A stretch of 64,000 nucleotides of DNA from Pseudooceanicola sediminis. Its GTDB lineage: Bacteria > Pseudomonadota > Alphaproteobacteria > Rhodobacterales > Rhodobacteraceae. The stretch's first letter is position 1. Every line of letters begins with the position of its first letter. The DNA lies in the NCBI RefSeq assembly GCF_003575965.1, contig NZ_QWJJ01000013.1:62001-126000 (forward strand), written 5' to 3'. The notes beneath the pieces were generated by a model that saw only the letters and a program-made list of their open reading frames with translations, was not told where the DNA came from and made no database searches. Positions 38,232 to 47,777 of this stretch are shown piece after piece. Position numbers and translations under genes: made by a program.

Positions 38232-39245
38232 CTAGAGCGCGATATCCATCGTCACCGGGAAGTGATCCGATGCATTCAGCAGCGCAGCCTGCAATTCAGG
38301 GTCTTGCCAGCACTGCGGATCATCGAACGGATGCCAGATGCGCCAGCTGGGCGAGCGTGCCGCAAGGTCCGGCGACACCATGATGTAATCCAGCAGGGCC
38401 TGAAGATACCGGCCTTCCTGGGCGATGTGAAACCGTGCGGACGTCGGCGGCGCGTTGAAACGGCGGCTCAGGGCCTGCCCGACATGTGGATCGTAAAGGC
38501 AGGCCTCGGGTGGCGCACCCATCAGGATCTCGACAGACGAACGGCCGAACAGATCTTCATATTCATCCAGCCCCGGTCCATCATTCAGATCCCCCATCAG
38601 GATCACGCTTTCATCGGCCGCCAGGTGCCCTTCGATACGGCGCCGCAGCCATATTGCCTGCGCCAACTGCTTGCGACGGTTCGCGATCGACAGGCGCATC
38701 ACATCGTTCGGGGTGGTTGCGCCATGCGGGGCCTTGGATTTCAGATGTGCCCCGATCAGACGCAGCGCCTTTCCCGCGGCCGTGCGCACGGCAAGCTCCA
38801 GCGGCGGTTTTGAGAAACGGACGTGGTCCATTCGGGCATCGATATCCAGGTCGATATGGAAGGTACCATCAAAACGCGGCGCCGTGTCCTGCGCCTGCGA
38901 CCCCAAGGGGTCGTGCTGTACGTCCAGAACATCCGGATCGTACATGAGGGCAATTTCCTGCTGGGTGTCATTGGAAAACCCGATGACCGCGCGGCGCGCC
39001 CGCAATCCAAAGGCCTGTGCGAATCCCTCCAGCGCCCGGACGCTGGACCGTTTCACGCTGTTGTCCGGCGCTTCGATCACCATCACCGCGTCCGCGTCCA
39101 GCGTGCGATACACCTTGCCCAAGGCATCGATCTGCGCCGTCCGCGTCACGTCACGGCGGCGCGACCACAGGGCATCGCGTTGCAACAGGCCTGCATCGTC
39201 GAACAGGGAATCAAACCATTCGACGTTATAGGTGGCCAAACGCAT
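38232..39245 (-). CDS. Endonuclease/exonuclease/phosphatase family protein
   Basis: 337 residues of the EEP (DNase I-like) fold. Seen are the first-strand LATYNVEWFD with metal-binding Asn, VIEAPDN (in place of the usual QE), LIGAHLKSKAP with the catalytic His, LMGDLNDGPG, and the terminal NASDHFPVTMDIAL catalytic Asp-His pair. No signal peptide, so cytosolic. The substrate (nucleic acid or phosphoester) cannot be told. The Glu of VIEAPDN probably binds the metal. Confidence 0.85.
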   Translation of the reverse strand: MRLATYNVEWFDSLFDDAGLLQRDALWSRRRDVTRTAQIDALGKVYRTLDADAVMVIEAPDNSVKRSSVRALEGFAQAFGLRARRAVIGFSNDTQQEIALMYDPDVLDVQHDPLGSQAQDTAPRFDGTFHIDLDIDARMDHVRFSKPPLELAVRTAAGKALRLIGAHLKSKAPHGATTPNDVMRLSIANRRKQLAQAIWLRRRIEGHLAADESVILMGDLNDGPGLDEYEDLFGRSSVEILMGAPPEACLYDPHVGQALSRRFNAPPTSARFHIAQEGRYLQALLDYIMVSPDLAARSPSWRIWHPFDDPQCWQDPELQAALLNASDHFPVTMDIAL

Positions 39246-39259
39246 GTATCATCTGCCTT

Positions 39260-39940
39260 TCAGGCGTGAATGCGCCGGATCTCTTCCCACGCTCTATTGA
39301 TGTCGACCATGCGTTTTTCCGCCATCAGCACCGCCTCCTCGGGTACGCCGCGCGCCATCATCCGGTCAGGATGACTGTCCCGCACTGCCTGCCGCCACGC
39401 AGCGCGCGCCTCTTCGAAACTGGTGCCCGGTTCCAGCCCCAGAACGGCAAATGGATCCCGCTCGGCCTCGGGCACGAAACGCGCACGCAACCGGCGAAAC
39501 TGCGCCGTGCTCAGCCCGAAGATTTCACCAACCCGGACAAGGAAAGCATCTTCGGCGTCATGATAGGTGCCATCGGCCACGGCGATGTGGAAAAGCCCCT
39601 CCATCAGGTCGCAAAAGACGTTGCTGTCAGGGCCGAACATCCGAACGATCCGAGCGGCGTATTCCTCGTATCCCGCGACGTCCTGCCGGGCCAGGTTAAA
39701 GACCCGCGCCGCGCCGGCCTCTTCGCTGGGTGCGATATGAAACACCTCGCGAAATGCCGTAACCTCGTTGCGGGTCACCTCGCCATCGGCCTTGGCCATC
39801 TTGGCACCCAGGGCGATGACGGCAATCGCAAACGCCACGCTGCGTTCGGGCGGCGTACGCAGACGGTCGAAGACGGCTGAAAGCGCCTCTCCATTTGTCA
39901 GCGCCTGAAGCGCCTCTGATATGCGGGACCAGATCGACAT
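39260..39940 (-). CDS. TerB-DnaJ co-chaperone (DjlA-like)
   Basis: 226 residues. Residues about 30-140 form a TerB-like helical domain (GAKMAKADGEVTRNEVTAFREVF, two acidic metal-type loops); residues about 165-226 form a J domain with the HPD motif (RDSHPDRMMARG) that stimulates DnaK ATPase. Resembles DjlA/DjiA but has no membrane helix. Unusually the J domain is preceded by the FAVLGLEPGTSFEEARAAWR start of a DnaJ. 14 bp upstream of the EEP gene on the same strand. Confidence 0.87.
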   Translation of the reverse strand: MSIWSRISEALQALTNGEALSAVFDRLRTPPERSVAFAIAVIALGAKMAKADGEVTRNEVTAFREVFHIAPSEEAGAARVFNLARQDVAGYEEYAARIVRMFGPDSNVFCDLMEGLFHIAVADGTYHDAEDAFLVRVGEIFGLSTAQFRRLRARFVPEAERDPFAVLGLEPGTSFEEARAAWRQAVRDSHPDRMMARGVPEEAVLMAEKRMVDINRAWEEIRRIHA

Positions 39941-39987
39941 GCGGATATATTAGCGTGACAGGCGGCGGCTGTCGCTGCGCTGCGGTG

Positions 39988-40782
39988 TCATTCGGCAAAT
40001 CCCGGATCCAAAAGCTTTGCGCGACCGCTTGCAAGCAGCGCAAGCTGACGCGGCAGGCAATTCACCTCGGTCACGGCGCGGCGAAACTCGGCCTTGAGGG
40101 TACGGTGCTTGCCGCGGTCCCGGCTCATGTCCGAATCAAGCGCGAGGTTCTGAACGGCCAATCCGGGGGTGATCATCCCGACGCCCATCTTGCCGAACAC
40201 GGGCGACACGTTGGGCGAAAACAGCAGGTGATCGGTGGGAAACCGAATTTCGAAGTCCGCTTCGACGATCTTCTGCATGGCCCATCGGCGGATATAGAAT
40301 GCCGCCGACCCCCCGGTTCTGAGATACAGATGGCGCAGGTGACGCTCGACCTTCGCGCCGGGTAGACTTGCAACAGGCGCGCTCAGCAATTTCTTGGGTT
40401 TCCCCTCGACCCTCTTCTCCAGCTGGACGAGGCCAAAGGTGTCGGGAATCCAGCTGTCATCCGCACAGAACGCCGCGAAATCCTGGGCGAGGTAGGCATC
40501 GTCTTCCAGCATCACGACCCCATCATCGGGATTGCCCGGCTGCGACAGGATCATTTCGCAGAGGTTCAACAGGGTTGTTGCCCGCGCCTGGCTTCCCCGC
40601 CCCATCGGAATGATGTGATCGCTGTCGGCAATGCGTGGATGCACCCGACCTGCGGGCGCAGCATGGCCATCCACAGCCGACACACGGTTCCACGTCAGGG
40701 CCATTTGATCCAGCTGGCCGCCAAGGGCCTCCAACCGGTCCTGCCGGCGATCCAGATTGACGACATAGATGGGTATTTGCAT
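39988..40782 (-). CDS. Glycosyltransferase family 25 protein
   Basis: 264 residues of the GT25 family, which transfers sugars to lipopolysaccharide cores. N-terminal IPIYVVNLDRRQDRLEAL and the central VVMLEDDAYLAQDF (acidic metal/nucleotide-sugar site) are diagnostic. The C-terminal part has GGSAAFYIRRWAMQKIVE, typical of GT25 as well. No membrane helix. The start at 40782 gives the family N-terminus; longer readings to 41370 run through the acetyltransferase gene. Acceptor unknown. Fourteen bp after the upstream gene. Confidence 0.87.
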   Translation of the reverse strand: MQIPIYVVNLDRRQDRLEALGGQLDQMALTWNRVSAVDGHAAPAGRVHPRIADSDHIIPMGRGSQARATTLLNLCEMILSQPGNPDDGVVMLEDDAYLAQDFAAFCADDSWIPDTFGLVQLEKRVEGKPKKLLSAPVASLPGAKVERHLRHLYLRTGGSAAFYIRRWAMQKIVEADFEIRFPTDHLLFSPNVSPVFGKMGVGMITPGLAVQNLALDSDMSRDRGKHRTLKAEFRRAVTEVNCLPRQLALLASGRAKLLDPGFAE

Positions 40783-40796
40783 TGGTCCGTTCCCGG

Positions 40797-41297
40797 TCAG
40801 GGTGTAAGAATACGCTGCATCAGCACCAGATCCAGCCAGCGGCCGAACTTGCGCCCGACCTGCGGCATGCGACCGGTTTCGACATAACCGAGTGCGGCGT
40901 GAAAGGCGACACCGGCCGTGTTCTCGGCGGAAACCCCCGCGACCATCACATGAGCGCCGCCCGCAAGGGCGTGTGCCTCGACTGCCTGCATCAATGCCCG
41001 CCCCACGCCGCGACCGCGCGCCTCGGGCGCCAGAATGATCGTATGTTCCATTGCGTGCACGTATCCATCGCCCCCACGGAACTGGTCGTAAGAGGCAAAT
41101 CCGAGCAAATGACCGTCGGTTTCGGCCACAAAAGTCTCGCGTCCGGCCGCACGGCGGGTCTCGACATAGATCGGCAGCGTCACGTCCGTCTTTTCTTCGG
41201 ACGCGAAAGTGGCCGTCGTCTCTCGGTAGATGGGGCGCCATATTTCCAGCACACGCGCATAGTCGCGCGGGGCAATGGCGCGGATGGTAAGGCTCAT
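40797..41297 (-). CDS. GNAT N-acetyltransferase, phosphinothricin/methionine-sulfone type
   Basis: 166 residues. MSLTIRAIAPRDYARVLEIW begins the fold; the acetyl-CoA pyrophosphate loop is LAPEARGRGVGRALMQAV and the following AENTAGVAFHAALGYVETGRM is typical of the Pat/Bar-like branch, which acetylates glutamine-synthetase-inhibitor amino acids such as phosphinothricin or methionine sulfone. Real substrate unknown. ATG 41297 chosen over a start at 41354. Confidence 0.86.
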   Translation of the reverse strand: MSLTIRAIAPRDYARVLEIWRPIYRETTATFASEEKTDVTLPIYVETRRAAGRETFVAETDGHLLGFASYDQFRGGDGYVHAMEHTIILAPEARGRGVGRALMQAVEAHALAGGAHVMVAGVSAENTAGVAFHAALGYVETGRMPQVGRKFGRWLDLVLMQRILTP

Positions 41298-41402
41298 TTG
41301 CGGGCTCCGCCGGGGTGTTTCGTGCAATCTTCCCCGCGCGACCGAAAATGGCAAGACCGTCCCGCCGCAAGGCTGCTCCGCGACGGGTACGGGCCTATCC
41401 GA

Positions 41403-43532
41403 TCAGCTGCGGCTGCTGCGGATCAGCTTCAGAATATCCTGCGCGGCAGCGGGAATGTTCGTCCCCGGGCCAAAGATCGCCTTGACCCCTGCGGCCCTCA
41501 GAAACTCATAGTCTTGCTGTGGGATGACGCCGCCGCAGATCACGATGATATCCCCGGCGTCCCGGGCCTCAAGCGCCTTGATCAGCAGAGGGGCAAGCGT
41601 CTTGTGGCCCGCCGCCTGAGACGAGATTCCGACAACATGCACATCGTTGTCGATGGCATCCTGCGCGGCCTCATCCGGGGTCTGGAAGAGCGGTCCGACG
41701 TCAACATCAAAGCCGATGTCGGCAAAGGCCGTCGCAATCACCTTGGCGCCGCGATCGTGCCCGTCCTGTCCCATCTTCACCACCAGCATGCGTGGGCGGC
41801 GGCCCTCTTCCTCGGCGAACTCCTCCACCGATTTCTGGATGGCGGCAAAGCCCTCATCGCCCTCGTAGGCAGCGCCGTAAACCCCGGCGAGCGTCTTGAC
41901 CTCTGCCCGGTGGCGGCCGAATTCCTTTTCCATCGCCATGCTGATCTCTCCCACGGTTGCACGCGCACGCGCCGCCTCGACCGCGGCCTCCAGCAGGTTC
42001 CCCCCCGCGGTGGTGCGCCGCGTCAATTCCTCCAGTGCGGCCTGACAAGCGGCCTCGTCCCGCGATTCGCGGATCTTTTTCAGGCGGGCAATCTGGCTCT
42101 CACGCACGGCAACGTTGTCCACGTCCAGAATGTCGATCGGGTCTTCCTTGTCCTTGCGGTACTTGTTGACGCCGACGATCACATCCTCGCCGCGGTCGAT
42201 CAGGGCCTGCCGCTTGGCGGCGCTCTCCTCGATCCGCAGTTTCGGCATCCCCGAGGCGACGGCCTTGGTCATGCCGCCCATCTCCTCGACCTCGGTCATC
42301 AGCGCCCAGGCCTTTTCGATCAGCTCGTTGGTCAGGCTTTCGACATAGTACGATCCCGCAAGAGGGTCGACGACGTTGGTGACTCCCGTTTCTTCCTGCA
42401 ACACAAGCTGGGTGTTTCGGGCGATGCGGGCACTGAAATCCGTGGGCAGGGCAATCGCTTCATCCAGCGCGTTGGTATGGAGCGATTGGGTGCCGCCCAG
42501 AACCGCGCTCATGGCCTCGTAGGCGGTGCGGATGACGTTATTGTAGGGGTCCTGTTCCTGCAACGATACGCCCGAGGTCTGGCAGTGTGTCCGCAGCATC
42601 TTGGAGCGGTCGTTCTGTGCCCCGAATTCGGTCATCACGCGATGCCAGAGCGTTCGGGCGGCGCGGAGCTTGGCAATTTCCATGAAGAAATTCATGCCGA
42701 TGGCGAAGAAGAACGACAGCCGCCCGGCGAATTTATCAACGTCCATCCCGGCCTCTATCGCGGCCTTCACATATTCGCGCCCGTCCGCCAGCGTATAGGC
42801 CAGCTCCTGCACCAGGTTCGCGCCCGCCTCCTGCATGTGGTAGCCGGAGATCGAGATGGAGTTGAACTTGGGCATCTCGTTCGAGGTGTATTCGATGATG
42901 TCCGAGATGATGCGCATCGAAGGTTCTGGCGGGTAGATATAGGTGTTGCGCACCATGAACTCTTTCAGAATGTCATTCTGAATGGTGCCCGACAGCAGCG
43001 ATTTGTCGTGCCCCTGTTCCTCGCCCGTGACGATGAAACTGGCCAGCACCGGGATCACCGCGCCATTCATCGTCATGGACACGCTGACCTGATCCAGCGG
43101 AATGCCATCGAACAGGATCTTCATGTCCTCGACGGAATCAATCGCGACACCGGCCTTGCCAACGTCGCCCTCAACCCTGGGGTGGTCACTGTCGTAACCT
43201 CGGTGCGTGGCCAGATCGAAAGCAACCGACACCCCCTGCTGACCCGCAGCCAGGTTACGGCGATAAAAGGCGTTGCTGTCCTCGGCAGTTGAGAAACCGG
43301 CATACTGACGGATCGTCCAGGGACGGCCCGCATACATCGTCGCCTTGACGCCGCGCGTGAAGGGCGCAAAGCCGGGCATCGCCCCCATATGAGGGAGATC
43401 GGCCGTATCCTCTGCCGTGTAGACGGGCTTGACCGGAATTTCCTCCAGCGTCTGCCACGTCAGATCCTCCAGCGGGCGACCGCGAAGTTCCTTTTCAGCA
43501 AGCTTGGCCCAATCCTTCGTTTTCGATGTCAT
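41403..43532 (-). CDS. scpA: Methylmalonyl-CoA mutase
   Basis: 709 residues, single-chain B12-dependent mutase converting (R)-methylmalonyl-CoA to succinyl-CoA. The N-terminal barrel has [23 protein letters not shown]-type substrate-loop sequence and TLWHRVMTE; the C-terminal cobalamin domain carries MGQDGHDRG, with lower axial His592, and [11 protein letters not shown] 43532 selected; an earlier start at 43583 adds 17 residues. Downstream partner of the pcc genes, 78 bp after pccA, and the last step of propionyl-CoA assimilation here. Confidence 0.97.
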   Translation of the reverse strand: MTSKTKDWAKLAEKELRGRPLEDLTWQTLEEIPVKPVYTAEDTADLPHMGAMPGFAPFTRGVKATMYAGRPWTIRQYAGFSTAEDSNAFYRRNLAAGQQGVSVAFDLATHRGYDSDHPRVEGDVGKAGVAIDSVEDMKILFDGIPLDQVSVSMTMNGAVIPVLASFIVTGEEQGHDKSLLSGTIQNDILKEFMVRNTYIYPPEPSMRIISDIIEYTSNEMPKFNSISISGYHMQEAGANLVQELAYTLADGREYVKAAIEAGMDVDKFAGRLSFFFAIGMNFFMEIAKLRAARTLWHRVMTEFGAQNDRSKMLRTHCQTSGVSLQEQDPYNNVIRTAYEAMSAVLGGTQSLHTNALDEAIALPTDFSARIARNTQLVLQEETGVTNVVDPLAGSYYVESLTNELIEKAWALMTEVEEMGGMTKAVASGMPKLRIEESAAKRQALIDRGEDVIVGVNKYRKDKEDPIDILDVDNVAVRESQIARLKKIRESRDEAACQAALEELTRRTTAGGNLLEAAVEAARARATVGEISMAMEKEFGRHRAEVKTLAGVYGAAYEGDEGFAAIQKSVEEFAEEEGRRPRMLVVKMGQDGHDRGAKVIATAFADIGFDVDVGPLFQTPDEAAQDAIDNDVHVVGISSQAAGHKTLAPLLIKALEARDAGDIIVICGGVIPQQDYEFLRAAGVKAIFGPGTNIPAAAQDILKLIRSSRS

Positions 43533-43610
43533 GGCTGTGTCCTCCTGTCCCGGCACGATGGGCCGGGCAATCTGTCCCTGCACTGGCTGCCGATCGGGCG
43601 GCCAGCAGCG

Positions 43611-45611
43611 TCATTCGAATTCCATGATCACTTCGTCAACGGCCAGGCTGTCACCGGCGGTGGCGTTGATCTTGCTCACCACGCCCTTCTTTTCGGCGCG
43701 CAGGATGTTTTCCATCTTCATCGCCTCGATAGTGCATAGTGCCTGGCCTTCGTGTACCTCCTGCCCCTCTTCCACATCCAGTTTGACGACCAGACCGGGC
43801 ATCGGGCAAAGCAGCAGCTTGGATGTATCGGGCGCAACCTTTTCAGGCATCAGGGCCGCCAGCGCCGCCTGCCGTGGATTGCGCACATGCACCTTGATGT
43901 CGGCCCCCCGGCTGCGAATGCGGAATCCGCCCGAAATCTTGCCCACCTTCAGCACCAGCAGATCGTCATCGACCCTCATGTGCGCCAGCGTATCGCCCGG
44001 GGTCCATGCTCCTTCGACGCGGTGACTGGTTCCATCTGCGAAAAGGATCGTCGCACCAGCGGTATCGGCCTGCACCGTCAGCTCGAATTTTTCGCCTTGC
44101 AGCGACACCACCCAATCGTCACCGACCTTGCGTTCGTGGTTGTCCATCCGGCCCGAGATCCGCGCCCGGCGAATTTCGCCCACCCGGTGCATGGCGGCGC
44201 AGCTGGCCGCGATGCGGCGCAGGGTTTCACCGGGCAGCGTCACCCCTTCGAAACCATCCGGCCACTCTTCGGCGATGAAAGCGGTCGTCATCGTGCCACT
44301 TACGAACTTGGGATGATCCATGACCGCCGCCAGGAAAGGCAGGTTGTGGCCGATACCCTCGACTTCGAAACTGTCCAGCGCAACCCGCATCGCCTCGATT
44401 GCTTCGCCCCGCGTCGGCGCCCAGGTGCACAACTTGGCGATCATCGGGTCATAGTACATGCTGATTTCGCCGCCCTCGAAGACGCCGGTGTCGTTGCGCA
44501 CGACATGCGCGGCATCCGCGACCTCCGACGGCGGTCGATAACGGGTCAACCGGCCGATGGATGGCAGGAAACCGCGATAGGGGTCCTCGGCATAAAGACG
44601 GTTTTCGATGGCCCAGCCCGTCAGCGTAATGTCGTCCTGAGTGATGCTGAGCGGTTCGCCATTCGCAATCCGGATCATCTGTTCCACCAGATCCACACCC
44701 GTGATCAGTTCCGTCACCGGATGTTCGACCTGCAAGCGGGTGTTCATCTCAAGGAAAAAGAAATTCTTGTCCCCATCCACGATGAATTCCACTGTCCCCG
44801 CGCTGGCGTATCCCACGGCCTTTGCCAGTGAAACAGCCTGTTCCCCCATGGCGCGGCGCGTTGCCTCGTCCAGGAAGGGGCTTGGCGCCTCTTCGACAAC
44901 TTTCTGATTGCGACGCTGGATCGAACACTCCCGCTCCCCCAGGTAGACGCCGTTGCCATGCGCATCGCACAGCACCTGGATCTCGATATGGCGGGGTTGC
45001 GTGACGAATTTCTCGATAAAGATCCTGTCATCGCCAAAGGAATTCGCGGCCTCGTTCTTGGACGATTGAAAGCCCTGACGGGCTTCGTCATCGTTCCAGG
45101 CGATCCGCATCCCCTTGCCGCCACCGCCGGCGCTGGCCTTGATCATCACCGGATAACCGACCTCTGCCGAAATCTTCACGGCCTCATCGGCATCGGCGAT
45201 CAACCCCATATATCCCGGAACGGTACTGACACCTGCCTCCTTCGCGATCTTCTTTGAGGTGATCTTGTCCCCCATCGCCTCGATCGCCTTGACCGGCGGT
45301 CCGATAAAGGCAACGCCCGCCGCCTCGAGAGCCTGCGCGAATTTCGGATTTTCCGACAGGAAGCCATAGCCCGGATGCACGGCCTCGGCCCCGGATGACC
45401 GGATCGCCTCCATGACCTTGTCGATGACGATGTAGGATTGGTTGGCGGGTGCCGGTCCGATATGCACGGCCTCGTCCGCCATTTCGACATGCAGCGCGTT
45501 TCGATCCGCGTCGGAATAGATCGCAACAGTCGCGATTCCCATCTTGCGCGCTGTCTTGATGACCCGGCAGGCGATCTCTCCCCGGTTCGCGATCAGGATC
45601 TTATTGAACAT
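43611..45611 (-). CDS. pccA: Propionyl/acetyl-CoA carboxylase biotin subunit
   Basis: 666 residues. Biotin carboxylase part: FNKILIANRGEIACRVIKTA, the ATP-grasp glycine loop KASAGGGGKGMRIAW, and FFLEMNTRLQVEHPVTE. The C-terminal BCCP domain has the biotinyl Lys632 in EAMKMEN. A middle BT domain links the two. Carboxylates propionyl-CoA together with pccB. ATG 45611 fits the family start; the extension to 45719 would cover a terminator. It is followed by scpA, and preceded by a strong terminator of a small lipoprotein gene. Confidence 0.96.
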   Translation of the reverse strand: MFNKILIANRGEIACRVIKTARKMGIATVAIYSDADRNALHVEMADEAVHIGPAPANQSYIVIDKVMEAIRSSGAEAVHPGYGFLSENPKFAQALEAAGVAFIGPPVKAIEAMGDKITSKKIAKEAGVSTVPGYMGLIADADEAVKISAEVGYPVMIKASAGGGGKGMRIAWNDDEARQGFQSSKNEAANSFGDDRIFIEKFVTQPRHIEIQVLCDAHGNGVYLGERECSIQRRNQKVVEEAPSPFLDEATRRAMGEQAVSLAKAVGYASAGTVEFIVDGDKNFFFLEMNTRLQVEHPVTELITGVDLVEQMIRIANGEPLSITQDDITLTGWAIENRLYAEDPYRGFLPSIGRLTRYRPPSEVADAAHVVRNDTGVFEGGEISMYYDPMIAKLCTWAPTRGEAIEAMRVALDSFEVEGIGHNLPFLAAVMDHPKFVSGTMTTAFIAEEWPDGFEGVTLPGETLRRIAASCAAMHRVGEIRRARISGRMDNHERKVGDDWVVSLQGEKFELTVQADTAGATILFADGTSHRVEGAWTPGDTLAHMRVDDDLLVLKVGKISGGFRIRSRGADIKVHVRNPRQAALAALMPEKVAPDTSKLLLCPMPGLVVKLDVEEGQEVHEGQALCTIEAMKMENILRAEKKGVVSKINATAGDSLAVDEVIMEFE

Positions 45612-45680
45612 TCGTGCCCCTCTTCCCGGATGCCATTGGTGCCCTGTTGCCGCTGGCGGCAGGCGTCGGGCACAAAAAAA

Positions 45681-45709
45681 CCCTCGCTGCGGCCAGACCG
45701 CTGCGAGGG
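45681..45709 (-). terminator. Rho-independent terminator after the 68-aa lipoprotein gene
   Basis: CCCTCGCTGCGG / CCGCTGCGAGGG, 12-bp stem with one mismatch, 5-nt loop, followed on the minus strand by seven T (45674-45680). Separates the small lipoprotein gene from pccA. Confidence 0.85.
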
Positions 45710-45766
45710 GTATTGTCATAACTGTCGCGCCCGCCGGGAACGGCGGCGCGAAGGCGCGCTAGGCGA

Positions 45767-45973
45767 TTAGTTGCAGGAGCGCGGGTTCGACTGGCAATAT
45801 GCCACGTTCGCTGCAGCACCGACCAGTGCGCCGGTCCCCATGCTGCCACCCGTGGCTGCTGCACCGCCAACACCGACTGCGCCACCGACCAAGGCTTGTT
45901 CGCCCATGGTTTGGCCGCAAGCGGCGAGTGCGGCACAAACGAGGCCGACCGAGATCCATTTTTTGCTGAGCAT
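45767..45973 (-). CDS. Small glycine-zipper lipoprotein
   Basis: 68 residues. Signal peptide with lipobox LAAC (Cys19), then ALVGGAVGVGGAAATGGSMGTGALVGAA, a glycine-zipper-like stretch, ending in two further Cys (AYCQSNPRSCN). Such small outer-membrane lipoproteins are common and mostly uncharacterised; function unknown. It is a separate transcript, being followed by a strong terminator and preceded by a 430-bp gap. Confidence 0.8.
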   Translation of the reverse strand: MLSKKWISVGLVCAALAACGQTMGEQALVGGAVGVGGAAATGGSMGTGALVGAAANVAYCQSNPRSCN

Positions 45974-46403
45974 GACATACTTCCTTTGTGTTGATCGCTA
46001 CTGGACAAGCAAACGCACGACAGGCCTTGCGGTTCCACCCCATTGCACAGGTAGGTCAGGCGTGCCGGCGGGAATTCGCCCAGAGCGGGCAGCAACACAC
46101 CAGCGCAGCCACCCATCCTAGCATTCAAAAGGTCGAACACCTTCGCCTGCGCAACGATTGGTCGCGCCTGCCCGCGCCGCGCGCCAAGGACCGCGCGCGA
46201 AAAAGCGGGCGGCCGCATTTTGGGGATGCGTGGCCGCCCGTCAGGGGAAGGGGTCGTGTATTGACACACACCGCGCCCGGCGAAGTGATCCGGCAGCGCA
46301 GCAAGATCGATGCTGCGATGATCAGACGCCTGCGAAAAGCCTTTCATGGCTTGCCCGCCCGTCTGAGCCGAGTTTCGCGCAAGATCGGTGTGCATCAGCC
46401 AGA
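45974..46403. other. Intergenic region
   Basis: 430 bp with no supported gene. It contains the terminator of the upstream leftward gene (46199-46240) and, on the minus strand further down, the probable promoter zone of the lipoprotein gene; no -35/-10 pair stands out. Confidence 0.5.
46199..46240 (-). terminator. Rho-independent terminator after gene 46404-46763
   Basis: CGGGCGGCC GCAT ... ATGCG TGGCCGCCCG pair over 13 bp with one bulge and a 7-nt loop (stem 46206-46240), then CTTTTT on the minus strand. Confidence 0.82.
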
Positions 46404-46763
46404 TCACGCCCAATCGTCCTCTTCGAACGCACCGGGAAAGGACAGTCGCGCGGCCGCTTCGTCGATGACCAGCAGCGCTTCGTAGCTTTCCGGATCGAAG
46501 GGATCTTCGGCGGGCAGAACTTCTCGGCCGAACAACCACGACAAGCGCCCTGCATCCAGGTTGCCCCGCTCGAACGGTTGATCGCCAAATTGCTGCCACA
46601 AGGCTTCCATGAAGCCTTCGTCGGCACGCCGGTCAGGTGCGCGTCGGTCTCGGTAACGTTCGCGCTTGATCAGGGGTGTCGCCCCTTTGGGATTGGCACG
46701 TCGCACGACAAACTGGAAATCCGTCCCCGGCAAACGCCCGGGAAACCCGCGATGCTTCAGCAT
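46404..46763 (-). CDS. Hypothetical protein
   Basis: 119 residues, unrecognised. Arg-rich, acidic C-terminal half (EDPFDPESYEALLVIDEAAARLSFPGAFEEDDWA), with LWQQFGDQPFERGNLDAGRLSWLFGREV in the middle. No signal or membrane segment; a soluble protein is likely. Strong codon bias matching neighbours and a dedicated terminator support a real gene. It lies between the two small lipoproteins. Confidence 0.65.
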   Translation of the reverse strand: MLKHRGFPGRLPGTDFQFVVRRANPKGATPLIKRERYRDRRAPDRRADEGFMEALWQQFGDQPFERGNLDAGRLSWLFGREVLPAEDPFDPESYEALLVIDEAAARLSFPGAFEEDDWA

Positions 46764-46871
46764 GATTGCTCCCCTCCTTGGCGAAACCCAGTCAGGAAGG
46801 CATCAGCCGGGCCCGCGGCAAGGGGCAGGCCCGACGTCAGTAGTGAGCTGCGCTGGACAGCGCAGGCCGGC

Positions 46872-47012
46872 TTACTTGTACTTGCCGGTGTAGACGGGCT
46901 CGACCGAAATTGGTTCCGGCGCCACGACGACGTAGTCGGGTTCAGGTTTCGCGCAGGCGGACATGGTCGTGACAACGCCAACCGCGAGGAAGAAGGGGAT
47001 ACTCTTGAACAT
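46872..47012 (-). CDS. 46-residue lipoprotein
   Basis: Start MFKSIPFFLAVGVVTTMSAC, a signal peptide with lipobox MSAC (Cys20), followed by AKPEPDYVVVAPEPISVEPV and the end YTGKYK. ATG 47012 is preceded by AGGAG at good spacing; the TAA is at 46872. The Pro/Glu-rich mature part of 27 residues is like small lipoproteins widely kept in the Rhodobacterales. Function unknown. Confidence 0.75.
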   Translation of the reverse strand: MFKSIPFFLAVGVVTTMSACAKPEPDYVVVAPEPISVEPVYTGKYK

Positions 47013-47346
47013 ATGGGTCTCCTGTTTTGCCTGTTGCCTCCGGCAGGCTTCTTGAATCCCTTGTCGCCGGCGGCATTTGAAGGGACCGCATTTGCGGCCC
47101 CCGAGGAGATGATAGCGCAGAGGCGCGTCATTTTGTACTTACTCCGTGCGGAGCGGCCTGAAAGTGATGGAAAAACCGCAGGCTTTTCAGACATCGCTTT
47201 CCGCCGCGCAACATATTGTGGTTTCGAAAGAAACGCCTCCAGATGAAGAGCCCTTGGCGGCAACATCGCAGGCGCGCGAAAAAAATTCTGTAACACCGTC
47301 TTCACAGGGGCGGAAACCGGGATTTGCGGGGCACAGGCGGAAATCC
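47013..47346. other. Intergenic region
   Basis: 334 bp without a supported gene. A less GC-rich tract around 47195-47310 (including AAAAAAATTCTGTAAC) likely holds the promoter of the 46-residue lipoprotein. No terminator-like hairpin with a T-run was found for the gene at 47347. Confidence 0.45.
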
Positions 47347-47730
47347 TCAGGTGCATGCGCAGCCTCGCTCCCTGGCGCTCGGATCAAGGGCTGCATGGCG
47401 CAGCCAGCGGCCCTGATGCGCGCGACTTTCCAGCAAACGCTGCAAGCGGTGCAGCGTGGCCTCGGTGGGCGCTGCGCCATCGATGCGGCCCCCCGCAATG
47501 ATGCACACGCCGCCCGTGCGCAACTCGACCCGCACGGCAGGAGAGAACCCCCGCACCCCCTGCAACCCCCGCCACATGTCCTGACGGACCTGATGGGCGA
47601 CACGGGTCAGCGACACCGGGCCGGTGGTGGCGACCTCGGTCCTGGCCTCGAGATCAAATTGCACCGGCAGGCGCCGTGTCACGGTGACGGCCTCCGCCTC
47701 CCTCAACCTGTGCCAAACATTGCGCGGCAT
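47347..47730 (-). CDS. Hypothetical protein downstream of pccB
   Basis: 127 residues, unrecognised. Basic, Arg-rich; a predicted central segment VRVELRTGGVCIIAGGRIDGAAPTEATLHRLQRLLES suggests a beta-hairpin followed by a helix. Two C-terminal Cys (GCACT). Starting at ATG 47730, 47 bp after the pccB stop, so probably the same transcript; an earlier start at 47781 would overlap pccB. No catalytic motif. Confidence 0.6.
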   Translation of the reverse strand: MPRNVWHRLREAEAVTVTRRLPVQFDLEARTEVATTGPVSLTRVAHQVRQDMWRGLQGVRGFSPAVRVELRTGGVCIIAGGRIDGAAPTEATLHRLQRLLESRAHQGRWLRHAALDPSARERGCACT

Positions 47731-47777
47731 CTGTCGTTTCGTCCTTTCACTGACTGGATGCGTACCGGCCCCTGCTC

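Noticed and set aside
40782-43292. 836-codon open frame opposite the acetyltransferase and scpA
   Set aside because: Shadow of two confident genes; no recognisable motif.
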